NCBI GenBank assembly: GCA_964645405.1 | Contig: CAZYCA010000044.1 | Location: 62,001-126,000 of the forward strand | Reading direction: 5' to 3' | Source of the DNA: JAMWDF01 sp964645405 | Lineage (GTDB): Bacteria > Ratteibacteria > UBA8468 > B48-G9 > DSTR01 | Length of the DNA stretch: 64,000 bases | Part shown: piece by piece, positions 23,726 to 34,700 of the stretch | How positions within the stretch are numbered: the stretch's first letter is position 1 | Layout of the letters: each line of letters opens with the position of its first letter | Position numbers and translations under genes: made by a program | The notes under the pieces: generated by a model | Seen by the model: the letters and a program-made list of their open reading frames with translations, nothing else | Told to the model about the DNA's origin: nothing | The model's database searches: none

Positions 23726-26560
23726 GTGGACAAAAACAACGAGGAAAAAATTTCTGTGTTTCTCCGACGTATCAACTCCGAGTTAAGTTTTGCTGAGAAG
23801 TTTCTTTCTCTCTATCCGGATAAGAAGGCCTGGAAGGAAGTCGCTGAAGTAAAGAAAATTCTGGAGAGCGAGAGAGAAAACATTTCTGCCGGAACTGCAG
23901 GCCAGCTGGTGGAAGAATGTGAAAAAAGAATGTCTTATACTGCGGCATTGGCGAAAAAATTGACTGTCCATGCAGTTGGTCATGCCCATATTGATATGAA
24001 CTGGACCTGGCCGTTAGATGAGACGCTGGCAGTCATCAGGGACACCTTCAGCACTGTTTTAACCTTAATGGACAGATACCCGGAGTTTACTTTTTCCCAG
24101 AGCCAGGCTGCTGTGTATTACCTTCTGGAAAAGTATTATCCGGAATTGTTAGAAAGGATAAAAGAAGCGGTGAAGAAAAAAAGGTGGGAGGTTTCTTCTG
24201 TTACCTGGGTAGAAGCAGACAAAAATTTATCCTCCGGGGAGAGTCAAATAAGGCAGATTCTTCTAACGAAGAAATATTTTAAGAGAATTTTTGATTTACC
24301 TGAGGAAGAAATGGTTTTAGATTTTGAACCTGATACCTTCGGGCATGCTGTCATTGTTCCTTCTATTCTTGCAGGAGCTGGTGTTAAATACTACTACCAC
24401 TGTCGTGGTTCCCAGGGTCCGAAACTGGCCAGGTGGGTGGGTCCTGACGGCGGTGAGGTACTGGTATATTTTGAAAAAGATAGCTGGTATATCAAACACG
24501 GAGACAGGGTTACTCCGGAAGCCATTGGTGATTTTGCCCTGATGAACCTGAAGCAGACGGCTCTGGCTGTGGCTCTTTTTGTTTATGGTATAGGTGACCA
24601 TGGCGGTGGTCCCACAGTGCGAGATATTGAAAATATCCAGCAGGCATCTTCCTGGCCGGTTTTCCCTACAGTTATTTTCTCCAGTTATAAAAGATTTTTC
24701 TCTGCCATAGAACCCTTCCGGGAGAAACTTCCTGTCATCAGAGGGGAACTCAATTTTATGTTCACCGGTTGCTATAGCTCGCAATCAGAGATTAAAAAAG
24801 CCAACCGAGCTGGTGAACGTTATCTGAGACAGGCGGAAACCTGTGCCTGTTTGGCTTCACGGCTGGACCACAAATTTTCTTATCCTGAAGATTTGTTAGA
24901 GAATGCCTGGAGAAAGCATCTCTTCAACCAGTTTCATGATATTCTGCCTGGTTCAGGGAAGCCTGAAACCAGGGAATATGCGTTAGGTCAGTTTCAGGAA
25001 ATTGCTGCCGCTACTTCCGCTGTCAGAACAAAAGCCCTGAGTTGTTTCACAGAATTGATTAATACCCGGGAAGCAGTCAAACTTTCAGGTTTTAAAGGTG
25101 GAAGGTCTGATTTATCCCTGGGCGCTGGTGCTGGTTTTCTCCAGAAGCAACGCGGTATCTCCTTACCAGGAAGTGATGATGCAGCCACCCGGGTTTTTCT
25201 CGTGTATAACTGCTGTCCTTTTCCCCGAACAGAAGTAGTAGAAGCTATTCTCTGGGATATGCCAGGCGAGTATCCTTTTGCGGTCAAGGATAGCCGTGGC
25301 CAGATTGTTATTTCTCAGCTGTTAGAAGGTAATGGACATTACTGGGGACACTGTTACCAGCGTCTTCTTTTTCTGGCGGAAAATGTGCCGCCTTTAGGTT
25401 ACCGAACCTATGTTGTGGGGGAAACCCCAGAAGCTAAATCTGAGGAGAAAAAAAAGTATGATTACCGTCTGGAAAAACCCCTGGTTTTCTCTTTAGAAAA
25501 CGATATTCTGCGCTTAGAGTTAGACAACATTTCCGGTGGTATTAAGCGCCTGTTATGGAAAAAAGACGGGCGGGAAATGGTAAAGCCTGGCCAGCTATTG
25601 GCTCTTTTCCGCCTGATAGAGGAGCGCTTTCCGCTCGGCTGGGGTATGACAGCCTGGCTGGTGGGAACCCATTCGCTGATTGAGAACCTGGAAGGTGTAA
25701 GTTTTTCTGCTGATTCGGTTTTTCAGGGTCCTTTGCGCTGGAGTATCACCTTTACTGGAAAAATCAGACATTCTGACCTGAAAGTGACTTATTCCTTAGA
25801 CCGTGGAAGCTGTGATATTCGGCTGGAATGCCAGTGTTTCTGGAGAGAATGGGGTGAAAAGGAAAAGTTTGTTCCCCAATTGAATGTGATTTTCCCTGTG
25901 GCAGTGAAGGAATCAGTCAGGCATTATGAAGTTCCTTTTGGCTGGGTGGAAAGAAAAGAAAAAGATATGGACTTACCTACCTGGAGGTGGGCAGACATCT
26001 GCGGGAAAACCAGTGGCAGCAGGAATAAAATAGGGCTGACCGTTTATACTGATAGCAAGCACGGAATTCGGGCAGGAGATAATTTTCTGGCTGTTTCTCT
26101 TCTTCGTAGCAGTTACGACCCGGACCCCTTTCCGGAAATAGGGCAGCATAGTTTTACCCTTATTCTTTCTCCTCATCCAGGCAAATTTCAACCAGAAAAT
26201 TGCTTCCAGAAGGCTGAAACTAATGATTTTCCCCTTCTGGTTTTTCCAGCCAGCAGCCACACTGGAATTCTACCTCCGGATTCTTTCCTCGTAGAACTGG
26301 CAGAGAAAAATGTGGTTTTTTCCGCTCTTAAGAAGCAGGAAGAAGACAATGGACTGATTATACGGTTTTATGAAGTCGCTGGGAAAAAGACTGTTTTTCA
26401 TCTCCGGTTTAACAGACAACTTTTTCCTGCAGGTGTGAAAGTTACGGAGACAGATTTACTGGAGAACGCAAAAGGTAGAAGCAAGTCCTTCCCGGACGGT
26501 ACTGTTACCTGGGAGATTAAAGCCAGGGGGTTACTAACCCTTCTGGTGGAACCACTTTAG
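23726..26560 (+). CDS. Alpha-mannosidase, glycoside hydrolase family 38
   Basis: The 944-residue protein has the GH38 zinc site HAHIDMNWTWP (86-96), the nucleophile D203 in FEPDTFGHA, YGIGDHGGGPT and the helical-domain motif LFNQFHDILPGSG. The rest is the large beta-sandwich domain usual for the family. It lacks a signal peptide, so it should act in the cytoplasm on imported alpha-mannosides or related sugars. It starts at GTG 23726 after AAAGGG. Its stop is separated by only 2 nt from the stop of the convergent DUF4838 gene. Confidence 0.93.
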   Translation: MDKNNEEKISVFLRRINSELSFAEKFLSLYPDKKAWKEVAEVKKILESERENISAGTAGQLVEECEKRMSYTAALAKKLTVHAVGHAHIDMNWTWPLDETLAVIRDTFSTVLTLMDRYPEFTFSQSQAAVYYLLEKYYPELLERIKEAVKKKRWEVSSVTWVEADKNLSSGESQIRQILLTKKYFKRIFDLPEEEMVLDFEPDTFGHAVIVPSILAGAGVKYYYHCRGSQGPKLARWVGPDGGEVLVYFEKDSWYIKHGDRVTPEAIGDFALMNLKQTALAVALFVYGIGDHGGGPTVRDIENIQQASSWPVFPTVIFSSYKRFFSAIEPFREKLPVIRGELNFMFTGCYSSQSEIKKANRAGERYLRQAETCACLASRLDHKFSYPEDLLENAWRKHLFNQFHDILPGSGKPETREYALGQFQEIAAATSAVRTKALSCFTELINTREAVKLSGFKGGRSDLSLGAGAGFLQKQRGISLPGSDDAATRVFLVYNCCPFPRTEVVEAILWDMPGEYPFAVKDSRGQIVISQLLEGNGHYWGHCYQRLLFLAENVPPLGYRTYVVGETPEAKSEEKKKYDYRLEKPLVFSLENDILRLELDNISGGIKRLLWKKDGREMVKPGQLLALFRLIEERFPLGWGMTAWLVGTHSLIENLEGVSFSADSVFQGPLRWSITFTGKIRHSDLKVTYSLDRGSCDIRLECQCFWREWGEKEKFVPQLNVIFPVAVKESVRHYEVPFGWVERKEKDMDLPTWRWADICGKTSGSRNKIGLTVYTDSKHGIRAGDNFLAVSLLRSSYDPDPFPEIGQHSFTLILSPHPGKFQPENCFQKAETNDFPLLVFPASSHTGILPPDSFLVELAEKNVVFSALKKQEEDNGLIIRFYEVAGKKTVFHLRFNRQLFPAGVKVTETDLLENAKGRSKSFPDGTVTWEIKARGLLTLLVEPL

Positions 26561-26562
26561 GA

Positions 26563-28410
26563 TTAAAGGGTATACCGGTTACCTTTTGAACCATTCAACC
26601 AGTTAGTGAATCTTTCCTGGTGAATCATGGAAAGCCGGATAAGAGCATCCACGGCAACATAGCTGGAAAGCTCACTTCTGTTATTTTCTAAAAAAGACTG
26701 GATTTGTTCTTCATTTTTCGCGCCCTCTGTAAAATTTCCTGTCAGTTCATAATCCCAGCTTTTTTTCCCTGCTTGCACGTATTCTATCCAGAGTAAATAA
26801 CGGTTTACCCATTTCTGGTAAGGCATCTGAAGGAGGAATTCTTTAAGCAATTTCAGCTGTTTTACCGGGTTATGTTCCTTACCCAGTACATTTTGCACCT
26901 GCCTCAGTTTTTCTCTTAAAAAAGTACCTGATTTTCCAGCCAGTGCCTGGTAGTACTGTCTGGAGAGCTCTTCAGGATTTTCCTTCAAACTCCAGAGGAT
27001 TTTGCCCAGGGACCACTGAGGGAAAATATCAGGCCAGCCATCAAAAATAGAACAAAGGTAAAAAACCTGTACATCATGCCGGGTATACCAGCGAACTTCG
27101 TCAAAGCGGATTTCCACGCGGGGATGGTAGAGATACCTGGGACGGTCAAAACGTCTGGTTTCATCATAGAAGCTTCCTCCGTATTCAAAAATGCCCAATC
27201 CCTGGTTTGTTTCCTTTACAACTTTAGACCATTTCCGAAACAATTTTCCATACTCTCTTTCATCCACCGGATTAATGATATCAGGTTCCGGATAACGTGT
27301 GCCCAGGGTAAGCTCTGGTCCAGATGGCTGGTAGATACGCTTTTGGTATGGCCTCAGGTAAGGACAAAGCATAGTGAAACAACGCTCATTAGGCTGGAGT
27401 TTCTTCCAGGGCAGATTGAGGAGATTAGAATAAGCAATCAGTTCTATCACTGTAGAAGATGGCAGTTTCTCAGACAGAAGGCTGGCGAGATGGTAAAGAT
27501 GTTCATAAGGCGTTTTTTCCACGCACCTGGGACACTGACACCAGTTATTAACGCCATCATGTGGCCAGAGACCAAATATTTCTGCCTGGGGGAAACTCAT
27601 CATATGTTCTGCCATGCGGTCAGTAATAAATTCCGCTGCCTCCTGGTTGGAATAACAGGGCTGGATAGGAAGCTCGGCATTCAGATGCGGACAATCAGGT
27701 ATAACTACCTGGTCTGTAAGAACACGTCTTCCGTTTCTATAACCAAACCAGTCAGGATGCTGGAGAAACTTTTCTTCCGGCAGAAAGTATTTCATGGCGT
27801 GGTCACCCAGTGTCAGATGGATACACCGACTGGCACAGAGTTGAAGTATTTCCTTCCGGTAACACTCCTTCTGACTCATCCAGTAAGCACTATTTCTTCT
27901 CCACAGGTTCCAGCGATTGCGGTTCATCCATCTGATAAAGGCGCGGTTGTCTCCATTGGGACTGCCCCCATCCCGTCCCCGGAAAGGGAAAAGAGGTTTC
28001 TGAACTCCAGCAGGTAAGGCTTTTCTCTTGCCAAAAAGAATATCCCTGTCTTCCAAACCAGCCCAGATAACCCCTGTTAAACACTGTAAAACTTCCTGAA
28101 CTCCGTAGAGTGCGCCTTCGTTACCTCCAGCAACCACCCAGATTCGCCTGTCAGTATTTATCAACTGGAAACTCTGTCGGGTAATTTCCCGGGCGCACCG
28201 GCTGTGAAAAGAATCCGGTATTTTGGGTTCTGGTTTCTTTACCCTGTGGGAAGGAAGGTTAACAGGGATATTCCGGTTTTCCAGACTTATTACCACCAGA
28301 GAAATTCCTGCCAGTTGTTTTCTTGCCTCCTTATACTTTTCCACAGATTCAATATCTTCCCTGATACTTTCAAGAATTGTAGCGGAAACATTGGTGTGTT
28401 CAACCTTCAT
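26563..28410 (-). CDS. DUF4838-type glycoside-hydrolase-like protein, cytoplasmic
   Basis: I start it at ATG 28410, where GGGGG lies upstream and the upstream gene ends 22 nt away; the frame itself opens at 28473. The 615-residue protein has an N-terminal segment resembling the accessory domain of large exo-glycosidases (VVAGGNEGALYGVQEVLQCL) and a barrel-like middle with LWPHDGVNNWCQCPRC, the Cys-rich signature I associate with DUF4838. No signal peptide is seen. It is the last gene of the 19.6-kb minus operon, so its likely substrate is a product of the exported hydrolases upstream. Confidence 0.75.
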   Translation of the reverse strand: MKVEHTNVSATILESIREDIESVEKYKEARKQLAGISLVVISLENRNIPVNLPSHRVKKPEPKIPDSFHSRCAREITRQSFQLINTDRRIWVVAGGNEGALYGVQEVLQCLTGVIWAGLEDRDILFGKRKALPAGVQKPLFPFRGRDGGSPNGDNRAFIRWMNRNRWNLWRRNSAYWMSQKECYRKEILQLCASRCIHLTLGDHAMKYFLPEEKFLQHPDWFGYRNGRRVLTDQVVIPDCPHLNAELPIQPCYSNQEAAEFITDRMAEHMMSFPQAEIFGLWPHDGVNNWCQCPRCVEKTPYEHLYHLASLLSEKLPSSTVIELIAYSNLLNLPWKKLQPNERCFTMLCPYLRPYQKRIYQPSGPELTLGTRYPEPDIINPVDEREYGKLFRKWSKVVKETNQGLGIFEYGGSFYDETRRFDRPRYLYHPRVEIRFDEVRWYTRHDVQVFYLCSIFDGWPDIFPQWSLGKILWSLKENPEELSRQYYQALAGKSGTFLREKLRQVQNVLGKEHNPVKQLKLLKEFLLQMPYQKWVNRYLLWIEYVQAGKKSWDYELTGNFTEGAKNEEQIQSFLENNRSELSSYVAVDALIRLSMIHQERFTNWLNGSKGNRYTL

Positions 28411-28432
28411 TTTTCCCCCGCTTTTTTGGAAA

Positions 28433-31400
28433 TTATTTTGCGCTGAGTTTTTCCTGTAACTGTTCAATGGCACTGGCTACTTTTTCCCGGCAGGCCAGAA
28501 TAAGTTCATACGGCATGTTATAGTCATTCAAGGTTGGAAAAACATCATTCCAGATATTCTCCAGAATGTTTTGCGCTTTTTCTGCTTCTTTGTCCCATCC
28601 TTTTTCCTTTGCCTGAAGAATCATACTCCTTAAAAGATTTACATACCAGGCATCTTCCATCCCTTCCCTGATAATCTCCCATCTAATACTATCGACGGGC
28701 GAAGTGTCCACCCATCCTTTCCCTGGTTTTATCCAGGCAGGTTTCTCTGGATGCACAGGATACATTACGGAATTCCAGTGGCTATACCGGGAACGCCAGA
28801 CTTCGTCATGGTCCTCCCAGCATTGTATTCCCCACCAGGAAATCAAATCAAGGTCATAACGAGCTGCCTGCCAGAGGTAACTGCGCCATTCTGAGGCTGG
28901 AGCAGAAACCGCAGTTTTTGGTGGAGGACCACAGTTGTACCAGGAAACCAGATCTCCTGCCTGCTTAGCCTTCTGGAAAAATGTACTGTTATGGAGCATG
29001 TAAAGAATCTGCCAGAGTTTAACAACACCCAGTCCTTTTTCTGCTTCCTGGTAATCAATGTTGTTAAAGGCAGTCATAAGAGGCATGCCAGCAGCTCTGG
29101 CTGCAGGAGTCAGTTTCTCCCACCAGTATTGAAAACCAGGTGGTTCATCACTTACTTTCAGAACAAACCGCTCCAGCCATCCTTTTCTGAGAAGGTGTTT
29201 TTTGAAAAGACCAATCATTTCCTCAGCATAGTAGTCAGCAATCCAGTGAACTCCTTCTCTTGATGTTTTTCCCTCAAACCTTTTAGGAAAAATTTTTTTG
29301 AATTCTGAATGTTGTCTCCCCAGCAGCGCAAGTTCATAAAGCATATAACGAAGATTCCAGGGTTTTCCAGCCGCGTCAATGGTTTCCACCAGCCAGTCAA
29401 AGTAACTGGTATCTAAAGCTACAGTCCCATCATCATTAACTTCCAGCCAGTCAATATCCAGGTTTTTGTATTTCCCTTCCGGGCTGAAATGCCAGCGAAA
29501 CATTTCAGGAGGTCCCAGGTGGATAACTCTCATCCCGTGTTCTACAAGATTAATTACCAGGGATTCAATGTCCTGTTTCTTCAGTTCCCTTCTGGCATCA
29601 GGAGGAAACTGATTCAGGTGTATGTAGGGGTCACCACCCAACCCTTTCTCAGGAATGCTGAAATTGCGAACAGTCAGTTCCAGTGGAATGGTTTGTGAGA
29701 CATCATCTCCGGTGCAGGTTAAGGTGGAGTGGTAAACGCCAGGCTCAGCATTCTCAGATACTATTACTGTGAGCCAGAGCGCCTGGGTTTGCCCGGCATC
29801 CAGGGAGGAAACAGGTCTTTCCAGAAGCACATCAGGGTATCCTGTCCACCCTTTTTCCCAGCGGTCAGGTTCAACTGGATAATAGTAAACCCACCTTAAC
29901 CATAGAGGAGCATGTTTTTTTCTGAATGCTGTCTTATACCTTCTGTCAATTTCTTTACCTGTTTTTTCATGGACTAATGGGCTCAAAGTTACTTTCAGGT
30001 TTTTGATTTTCTGAAAAGCAGTAATGGCCAGTTGTTCTACCTCGTATTCACCTCTGGCTGCCTTCAAAGAAACTTTTTCTTTCTTTTCTTTGTGGGCTCT
30101 ACTGTAAGGATAGATTTTCCTGTCAGCACCGGCTACCCAGAAAATAAATCCTTCTGGTTCTTTTTTCTCTTTCAGGTAGTCGGTGATAAATTTTCTGGCT
30201 GCTTTCACAGTTCCAGAGGCATCACTGCCGGAAATCAGAAGTACCGATTCCTGGGTATCTTCGTAGTGGGGATAAAAAAGAATTGCACCCTTCCCCTTAC
30301 CTGGCCAGGTAAGGCTCACGGAGTTTTTCCACCAGCCTATTTCTTTGACTACCTGGTTGGTTTCTGGATTTCCGATAATTAACAATTTGCCCCCGGGATT
30401 TGTCCAGGCTAGCCCAGCTCCTGTTTTTCTGGCAATAGTAATTGCCTGTTTTTTTTCCTCCGGGGAAGCCTCTGCAGAACAGTAAATGGTAAAATCACTT
30501 TCCTGAAGAAACTGGTCAATCTGTTTTTGCTGCTGCCTCTGGTAAACATCGGTTTTCACCGGTGGCAGATTCACCGGCTTTGTTTTGACTTCTATTTGAC
30601 TGAGATTAAATTTTCCAGAAGAATCAACCTGGCCTATTGTTTTTCCAGCACTATCCACCGCCACAAGTTTCCAGTCAGAGTTGACCTGTGTTTTAATAAT
30701 CAGGGTAGTGTCAGGACAGGCTCTATATTCAGCAATCCTGTTGCCTGTTTTTTCAACGACAAGTAACTTACCAGTAAAGAAAGGAATGATTTTCCCCTGG
30801 AGAAGATTTTGCTCACAAAAGAAAGGGTAAACAACAAGAAATAAAGGATTGATTCCATAAACCTTTTCCTTTACACCGGTGCAGGAGGACAAATAAACCT
30901 TTGTTTCCCAGGTATCTCCAGGCTTGAGCACCAGGGTTTTCAGGACCGGTTCCAGGGTGATTCCCGGACAGTTATAGAAACCAACAAGGGTTTTTTCCTC
31001 CACCAGAAAACAGAGGGTGTCAGAACTGCTGCGGTTAACCCAGGCAGCCCAGTTTCCTTTCAAAACAGGTGTTGGAAGCTTTCCTGAGACCCAGTGCCGG
31101 GCTGGCTCATCCTTCCAGGAAGCGTTAAAAAATTTATCATTTTTGTATTTTTCTCTGTACTGCGTTAAATTTAGAGATTGATCCAGTTCCAGAATCCCTG
31201 CTTCTGTTTCCAGAAAAATGGTGTCATCCTTTTTTTGATATTTCCCTCTGGCACCAGGGCTGGCAGCGCTGTGAAGTCGCAGGGAAAAAGCAGAAACTTC
31301 CCCGCAAATGTTTTCTAATTTATAGCTCAGTTCAATAGTAGCCAGATCTCTTCTAAGGACCCATTTTTTTGTCAGCCGATAGGCTCCTTCACTTACCTGA

Positions 31401-31768
31401 ATCAAAACCGCGCCAGAACCATCCTGGTTTGTTCCATAAACTACGGGAATAAAAAGCCTTCCTGCCTGAGGTGCTTTACCCTGAAACTCTTTCCAGTTAA
31501 CCGGGTCCCATTGCTCGCCCAGAAGATGTCCTCTGACATAATCTGTCTGTCCGTAAAGAACATCCACCATTTCATAGCCTGTGGATTTGAAAAACCAGGA
31601 TAGAATACCCTGACTGCTACCCGGACGGCTGCTGATTTTAATATGGAGGAGACTGTTTTTTAGATTGACAGAACCATCAGGGTTAATTTTCACTTCCTGA
31701 GCCAGACCCGTTCTGGTAAGTGTTATTACCAGCAGGCAGAGAGAGATAAGCAGTCTTTTTCTTTCCAT
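28433..31768 (-). CDS. Large exported GH123/DUF4091-like hydrolase, paralogue 1
   Basis: The 1111-residue protein has a signal peptide (MERKRLLISLCLLVITL, cut after GLAQ), an N-terminal beta-rich region, a middle accessory segment and a C-terminal barrel. The barrel contains RFVLKVSDEPPGFQYW with adjacent D874-E875. GH123 beta-N-acetylgalactosaminidases use such an adjacent Asp-Glu pair, and the C terminus (WVDTSPVDSIRWEIIREGMEDAWYV) fits DUF4091. The true substrate is unknown. A 13-nt gap separates it from paralogue 2. Confidence 0.8.
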   Translation of the reverse strand: MERKRLLISLCLLVITLTRTGLAQEVKINPDGSVNLKNSLLHIKISSRPGSSQGILSWFFKSTGYEMVDVLYGQTDYVRGHLLGEQWDPVNWKEFQGKAPQAGRLFIPVVYGTNQDGSGAVLIQVSEGAYRLTKKWVLRRDLATIELSYKLENICGEVSAFSLRLHSAASPGARGKYQKKDDTIFLETEAGILELDQSLNLTQYREKYKNDKFFNASWKDEPARHWVSGKLPTPVLKGNWAAWVNRSSSDTLCFLVEEKTLVGFYNCPGITLEPVLKTLVLKPGDTWETKVYLSSCTGVKEKVYGINPLFLVVYPFFCEQNLLQGKIIPFFTGKLLVVEKTGNRIAEYRACPDTTLIIKTQVNSDWKLVAVDSAGKTIGQVDSSGKFNLSQIEVKTKPVNLPPVKTDVYQRQQQKQIDQFLQESDFTIYCSAEASPEEKKQAITIARKTGAGLAWTNPGGKLLIIGNPETNQVVKEIGWWKNSVSLTWPGKGKGAILFYPHYEDTQESVLLISGSDASGTVKAARKFITDYLKEKKEPEGFIFWVAGADRKIYPYSRAHKEKKEKVSLKAARGEYEVEQLAITAFQKIKNLKVTLSPLVHEKTGKEIDRRYKTAFRKKHAPLWLRWVYYYPVEPDRWEKGWTGYPDVLLERPVSSLDAGQTQALWLTVIVSENAEPGVYHSTLTCTGDDVSQTIPLELTVRNFSIPEKGLGGDPYIHLNQFPPDARRELKKQDIESLVINLVEHGMRVIHLGPPEMFRWHFSPEGKYKNLDIDWLEVNDDGTVALDTSYFDWLVETIDAAGKPWNLRYMLYELALLGRQHSEFKKIFPKRFEGKTSREGVHWIADYYAEEMIGLFKKHLLRKGWLERFVLKVSDEPPGFQYWWEKLTPAARAAGMPLMTAFNNIDYQEAEKGLGVVKLWQILYMLHNSTFFQKAKQAGDLVSWYNCGPPPKTAVSAPASEWRSYLWQAARYDLDLISWWGIQCWEDHDEVWRSRYSHWNSVMYPVHPEKPAWIKPGKGWVDTSPVDSIRWEIIREGMEDAWYVNLLRSMILQAKEKGWDKEAEKAQNILENIWNDVFPTLNDYNMPYELILACREKVASAIEQLQEKLSAK

Positions 31769-31781
31769 CTTCCCCCCATTT

Positions 31782-34700
31782 TTAATGAGTAATGCTTTCC
31801 ATGAGAGCTTTTCTCAGAGCAGTTTTTACTGTCTGAAAACGTTCTGGTGTGATATTGTAAAAACTCTGTCTCTCCCCTTCAGGAGCCAGTACTGGTGCAA
31901 CCATTTCTTTCAGTTTTTCCTGTCCCAGTCTCTCTTTAACCAGGAAAAGGAGTTTAATGTCCTCCTGTGCCTGGCGGAAAAGTTCCAGTCTCTGGGAACC
32001 AATAATTCTCTTTTCAGAAGCATCAGGATAAAAAACTGTGGTCCCACCAGGCCAGCCACCTGGATAATCAGTGTTAGCGTAAACATCAAAGACAAAATGG
32101 TCCCTCAGTTCTACAACCCCTTTCCCGCCTAACTCTCCACCGGACCACATATGACTCCAGTATCCACCACCATAATAAACAGCTCCGTCACACCCTTTCA
32201 GGAAACTGTCCCAGAGAAAAAAACGAATCTGGGTGGGAGTAGTCCGCAAATCAGCATAAGGTGCTCCACCCTTGCAGGTGTAATTCCAGACAACCTCACC
32301 CTCTTTTTTTCTTTCCTGAAGAAACTTCTGACTGAAAATGGTTGGTTCCTCCTCAGACATTGTCCTGCCGTAACGAGTAACCAGGAAAATCCAGTTAGGG
32401 CACCAGATATTGATGGTACCAATCATTTTCTCTATCTCCTTCCTGCTGGTTCTGTTATGGCAAACTGTTACCGGTAGCCCTGCTCTGCGGAAAAAAGAAG
32501 CTGCTTTCACCCAGGCATCCATATCTGCCGGTTCATCTCCCACCCGCACATAAAGCCGGTCACGATAATCCTTATTTTTTAAAGAAGCAGCCAGAGAATC
32601 AGCCAGAAGATTAAATGCCTCTTCCTCTGTGAGATTAAGTTTTTTCATCATTGTTCTGGCTACAGGCAAAAGATTATTTGGATGCCCTACGATTTCAAAA
32701 CGTCCGGAAAAGCCAGCCTTTTGATAAGCAGAAATGACTTTTTCCATCCCGGTTAAATCCCAGCACGGCATTCCTTTCTCCTTGAGGAAACATTCCAGAC
32801 CATACAAACCCCAGCCACTTCCAGCTACTGTAGCCACAGTAACTCCGTGAGAAGAGAAAAGTTTCCCCAGTTGAAAGAGTGCTTTTTCATAACAGGGCTC
32901 ATCAGGTTTTAAATTCAGGTAAAGAGCAAGACTGTTTTCCCGGTAAGAATAAAGTCCGTACATCAGGTTCAAATCCATCACCCAGCCAGAGGGTAAAACT
33001 ACTGGTAAGACATTCATTTCTACAGGTATCTGGAAAGAACTATCTGCACAGTCAATCTGTATCTTTCCCTGATAAAGACCGGGTACTGCAGAATCAGGAA
33101 TCAGAAAATTGAACCAGAGGGAAAGGTAACTTTCTGCCGGGACCTGGTCAGGTATTCCTGGCCACAGGGCATCATTATTCGGTTCCGGACAGACATAAAC
33201 AGGCCTTTTTTCTTCAGGAATATTTAGAGGATAGGTTGGTGCTCTGTGAGGTAAAGGATGCCCGATGAGGTAAATACTTCTTGCTGCAGGATAAACAGTG
33301 CCGTCAGAATCCAGCAAGGGAAATGTCCAGTAGATATGAGAAATTTCAGACTCTATTCTTGAATTGTTTGCGTTTTTAAGGGTTACCTGCACCCGGATAA
33401 TTTTTTGTTTTTCCGGGAAAAAAAGAAGAAGGTGAACTGGTTCTACTTGTCCCTGACAGGCAGTAATATGGACTTTTTCAGGTTTAGACCTTCTCATCCA
33501 TGGTCTTACCCTCATTTCTGGAGAGAGAAGACGAACCTGGGGACAGGTTATGGGTTTTAAATGGAAATGCTGGATAAGATATTCCGTCGCCAGTTTTACT
33601 CCGGAAATATCCTGGCCACCAGCATAAATTACAGGAAGCCCGGTTTTTAGAAAATCAGGAATGAGAACAATTCTACCTTTCTCTGGTCCTGGATAATAGC
33701 AGTCCACAAAGCCATATCCCGGGTTATTCGCCCCTACCACAGTATTTTCTTCAGGTGTACCCACCAGAATGAGTAAAAGGTTCTCACACTGGTAGGTTGG
33801 ATACTGGGTGTTAAGAAAATTACTGAAGTTTTTAGCGGTAAGCAAAGGAGACTGAAATGCTTTTGCCAGTTTCTCAGCACAATAGAGACTACTTTTACTC
33901 ATTTTATCTCCGCTTAGAATAGCAATGTCCATCTCCTGGAGAAGTTTTGATATTTTGTTTCTGTCTGTAGCAGTGATGGCTACCCTGCCGGAAAAAACTT
34001 CTCTCTCTTTAACATAATGCGGAGCCAGAAAATCTGTCTGAAACTTCAGGTAGTCTTTTTCCCCGAAAGAAACGTCCTCAGGTAGTTGTGGATAAAGTGT
34101 TAATCTCATTCTCAGGGAAACAGGTTTGCCAGCAGTATATTCTGTCCCGAACTGGTGGGGATTGATGTAGTTAGATTTTTCATTGAAGTTCCATATCCAC
34201 CATTGCAGTCCGGAACGATAGGCACCAGCTTCACCTTTTTTAGCACCAAAACTGCTTTTCAGGTCATCGCAGACATAAGAGAAAGCAGAAACCTTTCCTG
34301 CAACGGCTGACCAGCAGCAACCTGTATTTTGCTGACTTTTGGCAGGAATGCCAAAAACAACAGAGACGGGTTTTCTGGTTTTTACATCTAAGGAATGTAC
34401 CAGCCAGGTTTCTGTGGTGGTATCTACCACCAGTTGTCCTGTTCCGCAGATATAAAGACTGCCGTTTTGCTCAGGGACAAAAAGGGTCTCCAGATCTATC
34501 ATCGGTGATTGCCGGTAGATAGAGATTTTACTTTTTGTTGTCCCCGGGATGATTTCCACGTTCTGGTATCTGAGCTGTGACTTTCCAGTAATTAACAAAG
34601 TCGTCCTGAATGGTCCAGAGATTATCCTGATATCTGGTTTGCCCTGAAAAAAACCCAAATGGAACCCCTCTATGGAACTGACTCCTGTCTTCTGCCCGTT

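Noticed and set aside
27076..28017. 313-codon plus-strand open frame
   Set aside because: It is antisense to the DUF4838 gene, shows no recognisable motif or ribosome site, and is explained by codon bias of the real gene.
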